Assembly: GCA_046481785.1 (NCBI GenBank)
Contig: JAWOJF010000276.1
Span: 1-7,490 of the forward strand
DNA: 7,490 bases
Reading direction: 5' to 3'
From: JAWOJF01 sp046481785
GTDB taxonomy: Bacteria > Bacteroidota > Ignavibacteria > Ignavibacteriales > Ignavibacteriaceae
Part shown: piece by piece, positions 1 to 5,917 of the stretch
Numbering within the stretch: the stretch's first letter is position 1
Layout: each line of letters starts with the position of its first letter
The notes under the pieces: generated by a model
Databases searched by the model: none
The model's input: only the letters and a program-made list of their open reading frames with translations
What the model was told of the DNA's origin: nothing
Position numbers and translations under genes: made by a program

Positions 1-739
1 CTCCCAACGATTCCCGGATATCATTCGTAACCTGGTTTCCCGCCACCCCAATAACTCGAGTATGTTTGATCGCTTTGTTATGGAATATCGCAATGTCTGT
101 CGTACCGCCGCCGATATCTATTAAAGCAACACCAAGATCTTTTTCACTTTCTTCAAGCACAGAAGAACTGGAAGCAATAGGCTGAAGAATATAATCCTGC
201 ACAACTAATCCGGCACGTTCAACTGATTTTCTTATATTTTGTATTGCAGGAATTGAAGCAAGAACCACATGGTTTGTTGCTTCAAGCCTTGAGCCTGACA
301 TCCCAAGCGGATTTTCTATTCCCCCCTGGTGATCAATTGAAAATTCTTCCGGGATAATATGCAGTATCTGCCTGTCGGAAGGTATTCTTATTGTTCTAAC
401 ATCAGCTTCAAGCCTGTCAAGATCTTCCTTGGTAATTTCTTTGTCATCATTGTTTATTGTTACATAATTCCGGTGGCGCATACTTGTAATATGTTCCCCT
501 GCAACACCAACATTTACAATTGATATTTCAAAGCCTGCCCTGTTGCATGCCTGGGAAACCGCAGCTCTTATTGCCTCTGAAGTTTTGCCAATATTTGCTA
601 CAAGGCCTTTGTGTAATCCTTCGGAAGGGGCAACACCAAAGCCCAGTATATCAATGCGCGTATCACTGATCTTCTCTGCAATAACTGCGCAGACCTTAGT
701 AGTTCCTAAATCCAATCCTGCTATTATATTTTTCTTCAT
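1..739 (-). CDS. ftsA: Cell division protein FtsA, actin-like FtsZ membrane tether (C-terminal part beyond window)
   Basis: FtsA is an actin-fold ATPase that anchors FtsZ filaments to the inner membrane and recruits later divisome proteins. I translated 246 codons from the ATG at 739; the frame is open to the window edge, so the C-terminal part (normally including subdomain 2B and the amphipathic membrane helix) is missing. Seen in the sequence: an N-terminal phosphate-1 loop at residues 8-20 (GLDLGTTKVCAVI), the region expected for the FtsA-specific 1C (SHA2) subdomain at about 83-165, and the phosphate-2 loop LIDIGGGTTDIAIF at about 206-219, followed by GNQVTNDI at 234-241, a typical FtsA stretch. 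The start is fixed by the MKKN-IIAGLDLG beginning and by the TAATG junction: its A is shared with the last base of the ftsQ stop codon, which suggests translational coupling. No clear Shine-Dalgarno sequence precedes it. ftsZ would be expected next, outside the window. Confidence 0.97.
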   Translation of the reverse strand, partial: MKKNIIAGLDLGTTKVCAVIAEKISDTRIDILGFGVAPSEGLHKGLVANIGKTSEAIRAAVSQACNRAGFEISIVNVGVAGEHITSMRHRNYVTINNDDKEITKEDLDRLEADVRTIRIPSDRQILHIIPEEFSIDHQGGIENPLGMSGSRLEATNHVVLASIPAIQNIRKSVERAGLVVQDYILQPIASSSSVLEESEKDLGVALIDIGGGTTDIAIFHNKAIKHTRVIGVAGNQVTNDIRESLG

Positions 740-1542
740 TAATTTAAACCTGTATTTGAGTTAGCCTTACCGGCAGGGTGGCCATTCGTTACTGCAGTAC
801 CGACATAAACTTCGTTAGCAAATCTTAAATCTATGTAATCGCTTTCTTCCGTCAGCAAATTGTTTCCCTCAATAAATCCTTCCCACATAATTTCAAGATA
901 GACCATCTTTTTTGCTTCTTCTCCCCTGCCGAATATTACCGGGGCTTTTACACCGGAAAATGAAAGTAAAACATCTCCGCCATTTCTTAAATTTATTTCA
1001 GAAAGCTTCTTATTGATATTAACATTGGTATATCTTGCGGCATCAATAATTCTAAATGCCTGCAGCATATCATTGTTTTTAAATTCAGCAAGCGGTTTTA
1101 ATTTTTCACCCCCGGCAACATTGCTGATAACCGGAAGATCAACAAACTTTGTACTTGCAAAAAGCGGAAGTACCTGAAAATTTTCAGAAATAAAGAACGG
1201 CTCTGTTCCGCTTAATACTACCGCCATAATTTTCTTTTCGGTTAACACTACTTTGGCCCTGTTATAATCTTTTAATTCAACATCTGCTCTTTCAATGTAA
1301 GGATGTTTTTCAAAGCGATCTTTAATTACAGGAAGCGTGAGCTTTTCATACCGGGATATGTCATCCAGCCTTGAGAATGATATATAATCATTTTCCGATA
1401 AAAGATTGTTCCCTGTTATTTCGATCATCCCTATACCTCCTTTATTTGTCTTTCCAACAACGAAAAAAGTCAGGTAAAGTATTCCCAAACTTAAAACAAA
1501 AAAGAAAATGGTGCCTAATATTTTTCCTCTGGTATCATTCAT
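739..1542 (-). CDS. ftsQ: Cell division protein FtsQ/DivIB, bitopic divisome protein with POTRA domain
   Basis: This 267-residue protein has the FtsQ/DivIB layout: a short cytoplasmic N-terminus, one membrane helix at about residues 9-30, then an extracytoplasmic part. Residues about 37-104 fit a POTRA domain (IEITGNNLLSEND near 40, a conserved-looking PYIERADVEL at 81-90, then VVLTEKK at 98-104). A beta-rich FtsQ domain follows, with FFISENFQVLP at 116-126, LPVISN at 136-141 and YIDLRFANEVYVG near the C-terminus. FtsQ bridges early divisome proteins to the FtsB/FtsL/FtsW/FtsI synthase complex. Family sequences diverge strongly, so the call rests on topology, these short motifs and position between murC and ftsA, which is the classic location. 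It begins 24 bases after the murC stop; an AGGA lies about 15 bases before the ATG, too distant to be a convincing ribosome site. The stop overlaps the ftsA start by one base. Confidence 0.92.
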   Translation of the reverse strand: MNDTRGKILGTIFFFVLSLGILYLTFFVVGKTNKGGIGMIEITGNNLLSENDYISFSRLDDISRYEKLTLPVIKDRFEKHPYIERADVELKDYNRAKVVLTEKKIMAVVLSGTEPFFISENFQVLPLFASTKFVDLPVISNVAGGEKLKPLAEFKNNDMLQAFRIIDAARYTNVNINKKLSEINLRNGGDVLLSFSGVKAPVIFGRGEEAKKMVYLEIMWEGFIEGNNLLTEESDYIDLRFANEVYVGTAVTNGHPAGKANSNTGLN

Positions 1543-1566
1543 TATTTAATCTTTTAGTCCTGCAGT

Positions 1567-2934
1567 TCATTTCAGCATCTCTATAAACTTTTCACCATAT
1601 TTCCATATATCGCCTGCACCCATTGTAACAATTATATCATCCTTCATTTTAATTTGATTCAGCTTTGAAGGAAGATCGTTTTTATCAGATATATATATAA
1701 CATTCTTATGTCCAAAGTTTTTGGCAGTATCGGCAATCATCTTACCCGATATTCCTTCAATCGGCTTTTCTCTTGCAGGATATATATCAGTACAAACAAA
1801 TATATCCGAATTCAGAAATGATCTGCCGAATTCCTGGAAGAAATCCCTGGTTCTTGTAAACAAGTGCGGCTGGAATACTGCGACTAACCGCCTGTCCCAT
1901 CCTGCTCTAATTGCTGCAAGAGTAGCACTTGTTTCTGTAGGATGGTGCGCATAGTCATCAACCACAAGAATTTCTTTATTGTATTTAATTTCAAATCTTC
2001 TGTATACGCCGGTAAAGGACTCCAGCGCTTTCTTAATTACGTTAAACTCAATACCAAGTTCTTTTGCTATACATACTGCAACAAGTGAGTTCTTGATATT
2101 ATGAACGCCGGGAGTCTTCAGATTAATTCTGCCGATATCCTCTTTGTTATACTTAACTGTAAAAGAACTGGTAAATTCATTATGAGTAATATCTACTGCC
2201 CGAATATCAGCCTGTGTAGTTAGTCCGTATGTTAAGATCTTTTTATTTATCTGTGGAATAATATCCTGTAAAGCCGGTTCATCAAGACAAAGAACAACAA
2301 AACCGTAGAATGGTACTTTATTGGCAAATTCAACAAAAGCTGATTTGATATCGTTTAAATCTTTATAAGTATCAAGATGCTCACTCTCTAAAGTTGTTAG
2401 TGCTGCAATAGTTGGAGTAAGCTTTAAAAAAGTCCTGTCAAACTCATCAGCTTCAACCACAATAAATTCACCGTTACCAAGGCGTGCATTTGTTCCGCCA
2501 AGTCCGCTTAACTTACCCCCTACTATTATAGTAGGATCAATGCCGCCCTCAGTTAAAGTTAAGCCAACCATAGAAGTGGTTGTTGTTTTTCCATGAGTAC
2601 CGGCAATTCCGATGCCGTATTGCATTCTCATACATTCAGCAAGCATTTCAGAACGTTTTATTATAGGTATTTTTCTTTCAATCGCCGCTTTCACTTCAGG
2701 GTTATCAAGCGTTACAGCAGAAGAATAAACAAGCACATCAACATCATGAACATTTTCAGGGATATGCCCCTCATATATCTGTATCCCCAGCTCAGAAAGA
2801 CGCTGGGTTATTTCAGATAAAGATTTATCGGAACCGGAGATTTCAAATCCCTGGTTAAGCAGTATTTCTGCAATACCGCTCATCCCGATTCCGCCTATCC
2901 CAACAAAGTGAACTTTTTTTATATTTTTAAACAT
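1567..2934 (-). CDS. murC: UDP-N-acetylmuramate--L-alanine ligase MurC
   Basis: MurC is the cytoplasmic ATP-dependent ligase that adds L-alanine to UDP-MurNAc, the first stem-peptide residue. The 455-residue length is normal. All three Mur ligase domains are visible. The N-terminal UDP-binding fold begins VHFVGIGGIGMSGIAEIL (8-25). The ATP-binding central domain has the P-loop GTHGKTTTT (112-120), EADEFDRTFL (161-170) and a metal-site-like ESEHLDTY (183-190), then PGVHNIKN (275-282). The C-terminal domain has GVYRRFE (309-315), DDYAHHPTE (326-334), FQPHLFTR (354-361) and MGAGDI (438-443). The HGKT loop, YAHHP and QPHLF motifs separate MurC from MurD/E/F. The ATG at 2934 gives the expected distance to the GxGGxGM motif. 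Its first eight bases overlap the end of the upstream membrane-protein gene, so the two are probably translationally coupled. No murB or ddl lies between it and ftsQ. Confidence 0.98.
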   Translation of the reverse strand: MFKNIKKVHFVGIGGIGMSGIAEILLNQGFEISGSDKSLSEITQRLSELGIQIYEGHIPENVHDVDVLVYSSAVTLDNPEVKAAIERKIPIIKRSEMLAECMRMQYGIGIAGTHGKTTTTSMVGLTLTEGGIDPTIIVGGKLSGLGGTNARLGNGEFIVVEADEFDRTFLKLTPTIAALTTLESEHLDTYKDLNDIKSAFVEFANKVPFYGFVVLCLDEPALQDIIPQINKKILTYGLTTQADIRAVDITHNEFTSSFTVKYNKEDIGRINLKTPGVHNIKNSLVAVCIAKELGIEFNVIKKALESFTGVYRRFEIKYNKEILVVDDYAHHPTETSATLAAIRAGWDRRLVAVFQPHLFTRTRDFFQEFGRSFLNSDIFVCTDIYPAREKPIEGISGKMIADTAKNFGHKNVIYISDKNDLPSKLNQIKMKDDIIVTMGAGDIWKYGEKFIEMLK

Positions 2935-3385
2935 GATTTAACGCTTCAACTTTTTCTTTTAATTCTCTGAACCTTTTAACAAGCTCCGGTTCGTTCTCAT
3001 AATTATTTGGCCTTATAAGAATCGGTCTTCTCCTGTGTTTCAGTTTTATGCGTATTAAACGCAAAGGCTGCTTTAATCTTCTTTCCTTTGAGAGCTTAAT
3101 CCATACAATTTCATTTACACTAAAAGATTTTCTGCCGAATCTGCTGACAAAAGAAATTCCACTTTCATTTACTTCCAGGCTTTTCCTTTTATAAAGATTA
3201 TAAAACAGACCTGCCAGTGAAATAAGAACAATAATGCCAAAAAAATAAATTATAGGATCACGTATAATAAGCGTAAAATAATCCTCCACAAACTCGCCCA
3301 ATATCAGGATGTACAGAATAAACACAACAAAATAAATTATCGTTGACTGATAATAGAAGGTCAGGTTGTATTTAAATGTATTCAT
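2927..3385 (-). CDS. Unrecognised small membrane protein, two helices and a PH-like cytoplasmic tail
   Basis: I do not recognise this 152-residue protein as a named family. What can be seen: two strongly hydrophobic helices at about residues 13-31 and 45-64, separated by an acidic loop (EFVEDYF), then a basic segment NLYKRKS that should mark the cytoplasmic side. From about residue 69 there is a beta-rich tail with the pattern EVNESGISF...FGRKSFSVNEIVWIKL, then a very basic RLIRIKLKHRRRPILIRP stretch and a C-terminal charged helix (about 132-149). This order of helix pair plus 'G-I-x-F / W-x-E-I' strands resembles bacterial PH-like (bPH) membrane proteins; that is inference only. It starts with ATG preceded by AAAGGG at 3393-3398, seven bases upstream, the best ribosome-site candidate in this window. 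It ends inside murC by eight bases, so it is very probably co-translated with cell-wall genes. Function unknown. Confidence 0.85.
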   Translation of the reverse strand: MNTFKYNLTFYYQSTIIYFVVFILYILILGEFVEDYFTLIIRDPIIYFFGIIVLISLAGLFYNLYKRKSLEVNESGISFVSRFGRKSFSVNEIVWIKLSKERRLKQPLRLIRIKLKHRRRPILIRPNNYENEPELVKRFRELKEKVEALNHV

Positions 3386-3392
3386 TTTTCTG

Positions 3393-3398
3393 CCCTTT
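3393..3398 (-). promoter_or_regulatory. Candidate ribosome binding site for the small membrane-protein gene
   Basis: On the minus strand AAAGGG lies seven bases before the ATG at 3385. It is only a partial match to the anti-Shine-Dalgarno complement, but most other genes here have A/T-rich leaders with nothing comparable. It supports the chosen start, which also precedes the first membrane helix by a sensible distance. Confidence 0.45.
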
Positions 3399-3439
3399 TA
3401 ACCTTACTCTTAATCTTATCGGCTGTAATCCGGGTACGA

Positions 3440-4543
3440 TTAAGATGCCTGTGCATATTGTATTGCCTGTCTGGCAATTACTTCCGCTGCATCCGGTTTG
3501 CTTAAAACTTTTGCATTCCTTCTCAATTCGTCAAGCTTTTCTTTATCATTAATTAAAGCAACAACAGTCTCAAAAAATTTATCTTTTATTTCTTTATCTT
3601 CAATAATTATAGCAGCATTATTATCAGCTAACGCTTTTGCATTATAGAACTGATGATTTTCTGCAACATTTGGAGAAGGAACAAGTACAGAAGGCAACCC
3701 AAGCACCAGGAGTTCTGCAATTGTTGTTGCACCGGCTCTTGCCACAACCATATCACATGCCGAATAGGCTTTATTCATATCATTTATAAAGGCGTTTACC
3801 CAGATGCCGGAGGAACCAAAATACCGATACTTATCAATATAATTTTGCCCTGTCTGCCATATAATATTTATATCTTCAGCTTCAATCATCTTAACCGATT
3901 TTGCTGCAGCTTCATTCAAAGTGCCTGCTCCAAGACTTCCGCCAAGAATTAAAACCGTTTTCTTTTCAGGGTTAAGTTTAAACATCTGCAATGCTTCTTC
4001 CCTGCTTATAGTTGAAAGGCTTTCCCTTACAGGATTACCAGTAATAAATACTTTGTTTACCTGTTTAAAATATTTTTTTGAGCTTTCAAAACTCACATGA
4101 ATTTCATCAGCATATTTTTCAAGCATACGCGTTGTAACACCCGGGAAACTGTTCTGCTCAAGTATCATAATTTTAGAACCCATTAATGAAGCTGCTATTA
4201 CAGCAGGCCCTGATACATACCCGCCGGATCCTATGGTTACTTTAGGCCTGAAATTCATATTTATAAGAATCGACTGAACCATTGCTACCATAAGCTTTAA
4301 TGGAAATAAAAGATTACCGAATGTAATTTTTCTTGAAAATCCTTTAATCCATATTGATCTGAATTTAAATCCAAGCTCCGGAACAACTCTACCTTCTATT
4401 TTACTTTTTGTACCGATAAATAAAATGTCAGCTTCAGGAATAATAGACTTTATTTTTTGTGCAACAGCAACAGCCGGAAATAAATGCCCGCCGGTACCGC
4501 CGCCGGCAAATAGAAATTTATATGGGTTTTTAGCTGCGCTCAT
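3440..4543 (-). CDS. murG: UDP-GlcNAc:undecaprenyl-PP-MurNAc-pentapeptide GlcNAc transferase MurG
   Basis: MurG is a peripheral inner-membrane GT-B glycosyltransferase that adds GlcNAc to lipid I to make lipid II. At 367 residues it has normal length. Signature motifs are in order: the N-terminal glycine loop GGGTGGHLFPA (14-24), the second N-domain loop TIGSGGYVSGPA (103-114), EQNSFPG (129-135), the TGNPVR linker region (168-173), the C-domain loop LGGSLGAGTLN (200-210), and the UDP-GlcNAc-site stretch ARAGATTIAEL (268-278) followed by P-x-V-A-E-N-H-Q-FYNA (292-302). The GGSLGAGTLN loop has GT where many MurGs have RR or KR. The ATG at 4543 leaves a 13-residue lead before the glycine loop, slightly long but reasonable. 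No Shine-Dalgarno is seen; the leader is A/T-rich and a hairpin repeat core ends 22 bases before the start. The gene is separated from ftsW by a 258-base repeat-bearing gap. Confidence 0.97.
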   Translation of the reverse strand: MSAAKNPYKFLFAGGGTGGHLFPAVAVAQKIKSIIPEADILFIGTKSKIEGRVVPELGFKFRSIWIKGFSRKITFGNLLFPLKLMVAMVQSILINMNFRPKVTIGSGGYVSGPAVIAASLMGSKIMILEQNSFPGVTTRMLEKYADEIHVSFESSKKYFKQVNKVFITGNPVRESLSTISREEALQMFKLNPEKKTVLILGGSLGAGTLNEAAAKSVKMIEAEDINIIWQTGQNYIDKYRYFGSSGIWVNAFINDMNKAYSACDMVVARAGATTIAELLVLGLPSVLVPSPNVAENHQFYNAKALADNNAAIIIEDKEIKDKFFETVVALINDKEKLDELRRNAKVLSKPDAAEVIARQAIQYAQAS

Positions 4544-4561
4544 ATTTTCATTATTTTATTC

Positions 4562-4580
4562 TATCGTCCCTACGGGACTT
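4562..4580 (-). repeat. Hairpin repeat copy A (outer left)
   Basis: Core GTCCCTACGGGAC at 4566-4578 with a 3-base loop. The full 19 bases are the exact reverse complement of copy E. The core ends 22 bases before the murG ATG in the transcript. Confidence 0.9.
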
Positions 4581-4600
4581 TCTTCTTTATTTATTTTGTT

Positions 4601-4629
4601 TCTATAAACCTTCAGTCCCTAACGGGACT
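4601..4629 (-). repeat. Hairpin repeat copy B (inner left)
   Basis: Core GTCCCTAACGGGAC at 4615-4628 with a 4-base loop. Read on the minus strand it continues into a tail ending GTTTATAGA (4601-4609), shared with copy D; 26 of 29 bases match D in inverted orientation. Confidence 0.9.
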
Positions 4630-4654
4630 AAGTCATGCTTTTACTTTTTAACTG

Positions 4655-4679
4655 CTCTAAGTCCCGTTAAGGACGAAAC
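4655..4679 (+). repeat. Hairpin repeat copy C (centre)
   Basis: Core GTCCCGTTAAGGAC at 4661-4674. One base differs from copy D (A for G at 4670), shortening the stem to four pairs. The segment 4659-4679 matches 4707-4727 at 20 of 21 bases, including the GACGAAAC end. The tail that follows, TTTACAGCTA, looks like a decayed form of copy D's TTTATAGATA. Confidence 0.88.
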
Positions 4680-4699
4680 TTTACAGCTAACAGAATAGA

Positions 4700-4736
4700 A
4701 CTCTTTAAGTCCCGTTAGGGACGAAACGTTTATAGA
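4700..4736 (+). repeat. Hairpin repeat copy D (inner right), the fullest copy
   Basis: Lead ACTCTTTAA, core GTCCCGTTAGGGAC at 4709-4722, GAAAC, then tail GTTTATAGA to 4736. The lead and half-core (ACTCTTTAAGTCCCGT) are identical to copy E; the tail is shared with copy B. This 37-base copy looks closest to a full consensus. Confidence 0.9.
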
Positions 4737-4751
4737 TAGCCCGGCAAAGAG

Positions 4752-4777
4752 ACTCTTTAAGTCCCGTAGGGACGATA
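4752..4777 (+). repeat. Hairpin repeat copy E (outer right)
   Basis: Lead ACTCTTTAA, core GTCCCGTAGGGAC at 4761-4773 with a 3-base loop, then GATA. It is the exact inverted match of copy A over 19 bases (4759-4777). It lies 25 bases after the ftsW stop codon in the transcript. Confidence 0.9.
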
Positions 4778-4801
4778 CCTGATTTATGATTCTGAGACTA
4801 T

Positions 4802-5917
4802 TCATACTGTCTCTTCATTCATAATGTTCTTTGCCTGCTGATTATTTGATAACGCTATGTTCACCAATATTCCTACTGAAATACATACAAAAATTAATGA
4901 TGTACCGCCGTAGCTGATAAACGGCAGGGGCAGCCCAGTAGTAGGAAACAATCCTGTTGCCACAGCCATATTAACAAAAGCATACAGAATTATTGAAAAC
5001 GTAATTCCAAAAGCGAGTAGTTGTCCGAACTGGTCTTTAGTTTTTTTAGCAATTAAGATACCGGCAAAGAAGAAAACAAGAAAACTTAGCATTAACAATA
5101 CCGTACCAACAAAACCAAGCTCTTCGCCGAAAATTGCAAAGATAAAATCACCATATGCTTCAGGAAGGAAAAGGTTACTTTGTTTACTATGGCCCATCCC
5201 AACTCCAAAAACTCCGCCGCTGCCGAAACTATACAAAGCTTGTTTTACCTGCAGATTTATATCACCGCCAGACTGTATACTTTCTATAAAAGTCAGGATC
5301 CTGCCGCGGGAGTGCGGGAATATCATTGCTGCAGAACCGCCTGCCAGCAGGCTAAAAAATGTTGATGAGGCAATATGTTTTAGCCTTGCACCGCCTATGT
5401 ACATCATTGTTAAGCTGATGATTACAAGTAAAACCGCATTACTAACATTCGGCTGAATAAGAATTAATCCGGCAACTACAATTACCCAGAAAAAGAGATA
5501 AAGAAAACCATTTTTATAGTTTGAAAGAATATCCTTCTTTTGTTCAAGCAAAGCTGCTAAGTGAATCATTAAAAATAATTTGGCTGCATCAGACGGCTGA
5601 AAAGAAAGAGGTCCAAGGTCAATTCTTCTGCCTGCCCCTTTTATTTCCGGAGCAATAAAAAGTGTAAGGAATAAAATAACTGTTATTACTATCAATGCCG
5701 GTTTACTATACTCTTTATATACCTCATATGGAATAAAACAAAAGAGAATCATTAACCCTATCCCTACAACCACTTTAAATACATGAGAATTGAAAAGATG
5801 AAAAAGATCATCAAACCTGAAACTGCTGTAAGTACTGCTGGCACTCATAACAATAATAAGTCCAAGCAGCATCAGTGCAAAAGCATCAAAAAATATTGTA
5901 GCAGCAAGTTTTTTCAT
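4802..5917 (-). CDS. ftsW: Septal peptidoglycan glycosyltransferase FtsW (SEDS family)
   Basis: FtsW is the multi-span SEDS polymerase that links lipid II into glycan strands at the septum with its partner transpeptidase FtsI. The 371-residue protein is hydrophobic throughout with about ten likely membrane spans. Family signatures: GAGRRIDLGPLSFQPSDAAK (94-113), where the usual QPSE is QPSD; LPEAYGDFIFAIFGEELGFVG (251-271), in which D257 corresponds to the catalytic aspartate; and GLPLPFISYGGTSL (328-341). At 154-161 it reads IQPNVSNA where many relatives have PDxGTA, a difference also known to me from Bacteroidota-type proteins. RodA is the alternative SEDS member; the position between murD and murG decides for FtsW. 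The ATG overlaps the murD stop in TAATG, suggesting coupled translation. The TGA stop is followed by the hairpin-repeat gap rather than directly by murG. Confidence 0.95.
   Translation of the reverse strand: MKKLAATIFFDAFALMLLGLIIVMSASSTYSSFRFDDLFHLFNSHVFKVVVGIGLMILFCFIPYEVYKEYSKPALIVITVILFLTLFIAPEIKGAGRRIDLGPLSFQPSDAAKLFLMIHLAALLEQKKDILSNYKNGFLYLFFWVIVVAGLILIQPNVSNAVLLVIISLTMMYIGGARLKHIASSTFFSLLAGGSAAMIFPHSRGRILTFIESIQSGGDINLQVKQALYSFGSGGVFGVGMGHSKQSNLFLPEAYGDFIFAIFGEELGFVGTVLLMLSFLVFFFAGILIAKKTKDQFGQLLAFGITFSIILYAFVNMAVATGLFPTTGLPLPFISYGGTSLIFVCISVGILVNIALSNNQQAKNIMNEETV

Larger units (their letters stand above)
4562..4777. repeat. Nested inverted array of five GTCCC/GGGAC hairpin repeats between ftsW and murG
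   Basis: The 258-base gap 4544-4801 holds no gene but five copies of a short imperfect palindrome, a 5-bp stem GTCCC/GGGAC closing a 3- or 4-base loop. Core starts on the plus strand are 4566, 4615, 4661, 4709 and 4761, so spacing is 49, 46, 48 and 52. The two left copies point one way and the three right copies the other, judged by loop and flanks. The outermost pair (4562-4580 and 4759-4777) are perfect reverse complements over 19 bases. The next pair (4601-4629 and 4708-4736) match over 26 of 29. The middle copy has one base change in its stem. The whole can therefore fold either as five small hairpins or as one long nested stem. No U-tract follows any hairpin in the transcribed direction, and I see no transposase or target-site duplication. 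I interpret it as a REP-like dispersed palindrome cluster; role unknown. Confidence 0.9.

Noticed and set aside
1687..1698. TA-rich microsatellite-like stretch
   Set aside because: It lies inside murC, where it simply encodes the IYISD segment; short TA runs are expected in AT-rich coding DNA.
3653..3952. 99-codon plus-strand open frame, cysteine-rich
   Set aside because: It lies entirely antisense to murG, whose motifs are intact, has no ribosome site or context, and resembles no protein I know. Other plus-strand open frames (543-764, 1371-1586, 1721-1954, 2593-2820, 5180-5365, 5783-5965) are rejected for the same reason.
4540..4551. Three-codon upstream ORF (ATG AAA ATA TGA) overlapping the murG start
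   Set aside because: Real in the sequence, but such short frames are expected by chance in A/T-rich leaders and no ribosome site precedes it.
4425..4607. Plus-strand open frame running from murG antisense into the repeat gap
   Set aside because: Mostly antisense to the conserved glycine-loop end of murG, and its 3' part passes through hairpin copy A; nothing supports expression.
4562..4777. CRISPR array
   Set aside because: The units end in a CRISPR-like GAAAC and are roughly evenly spaced, but they occur in both orientations, vary in loop and flanks, leave only short irregular intervals, and no cas gene is near.
4562..4777. Rho-independent terminators separating ftsW from murG
   Set aside because: Each stem is only about five pairs and none is followed by a U-tract in the minus-strand transcript; copy E is followed by TTAAAG and copy A by GATAG.
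4562..4777. Single MITE with 19-base terminal inverted repeats
   Set aside because: The outer pair is perfect, but I find no target-site duplication in the flanks (TTATTTTATTC on the left, CCTGATTTAT on the right), and the inner copies are better explained as repeats of the same small hairpin.
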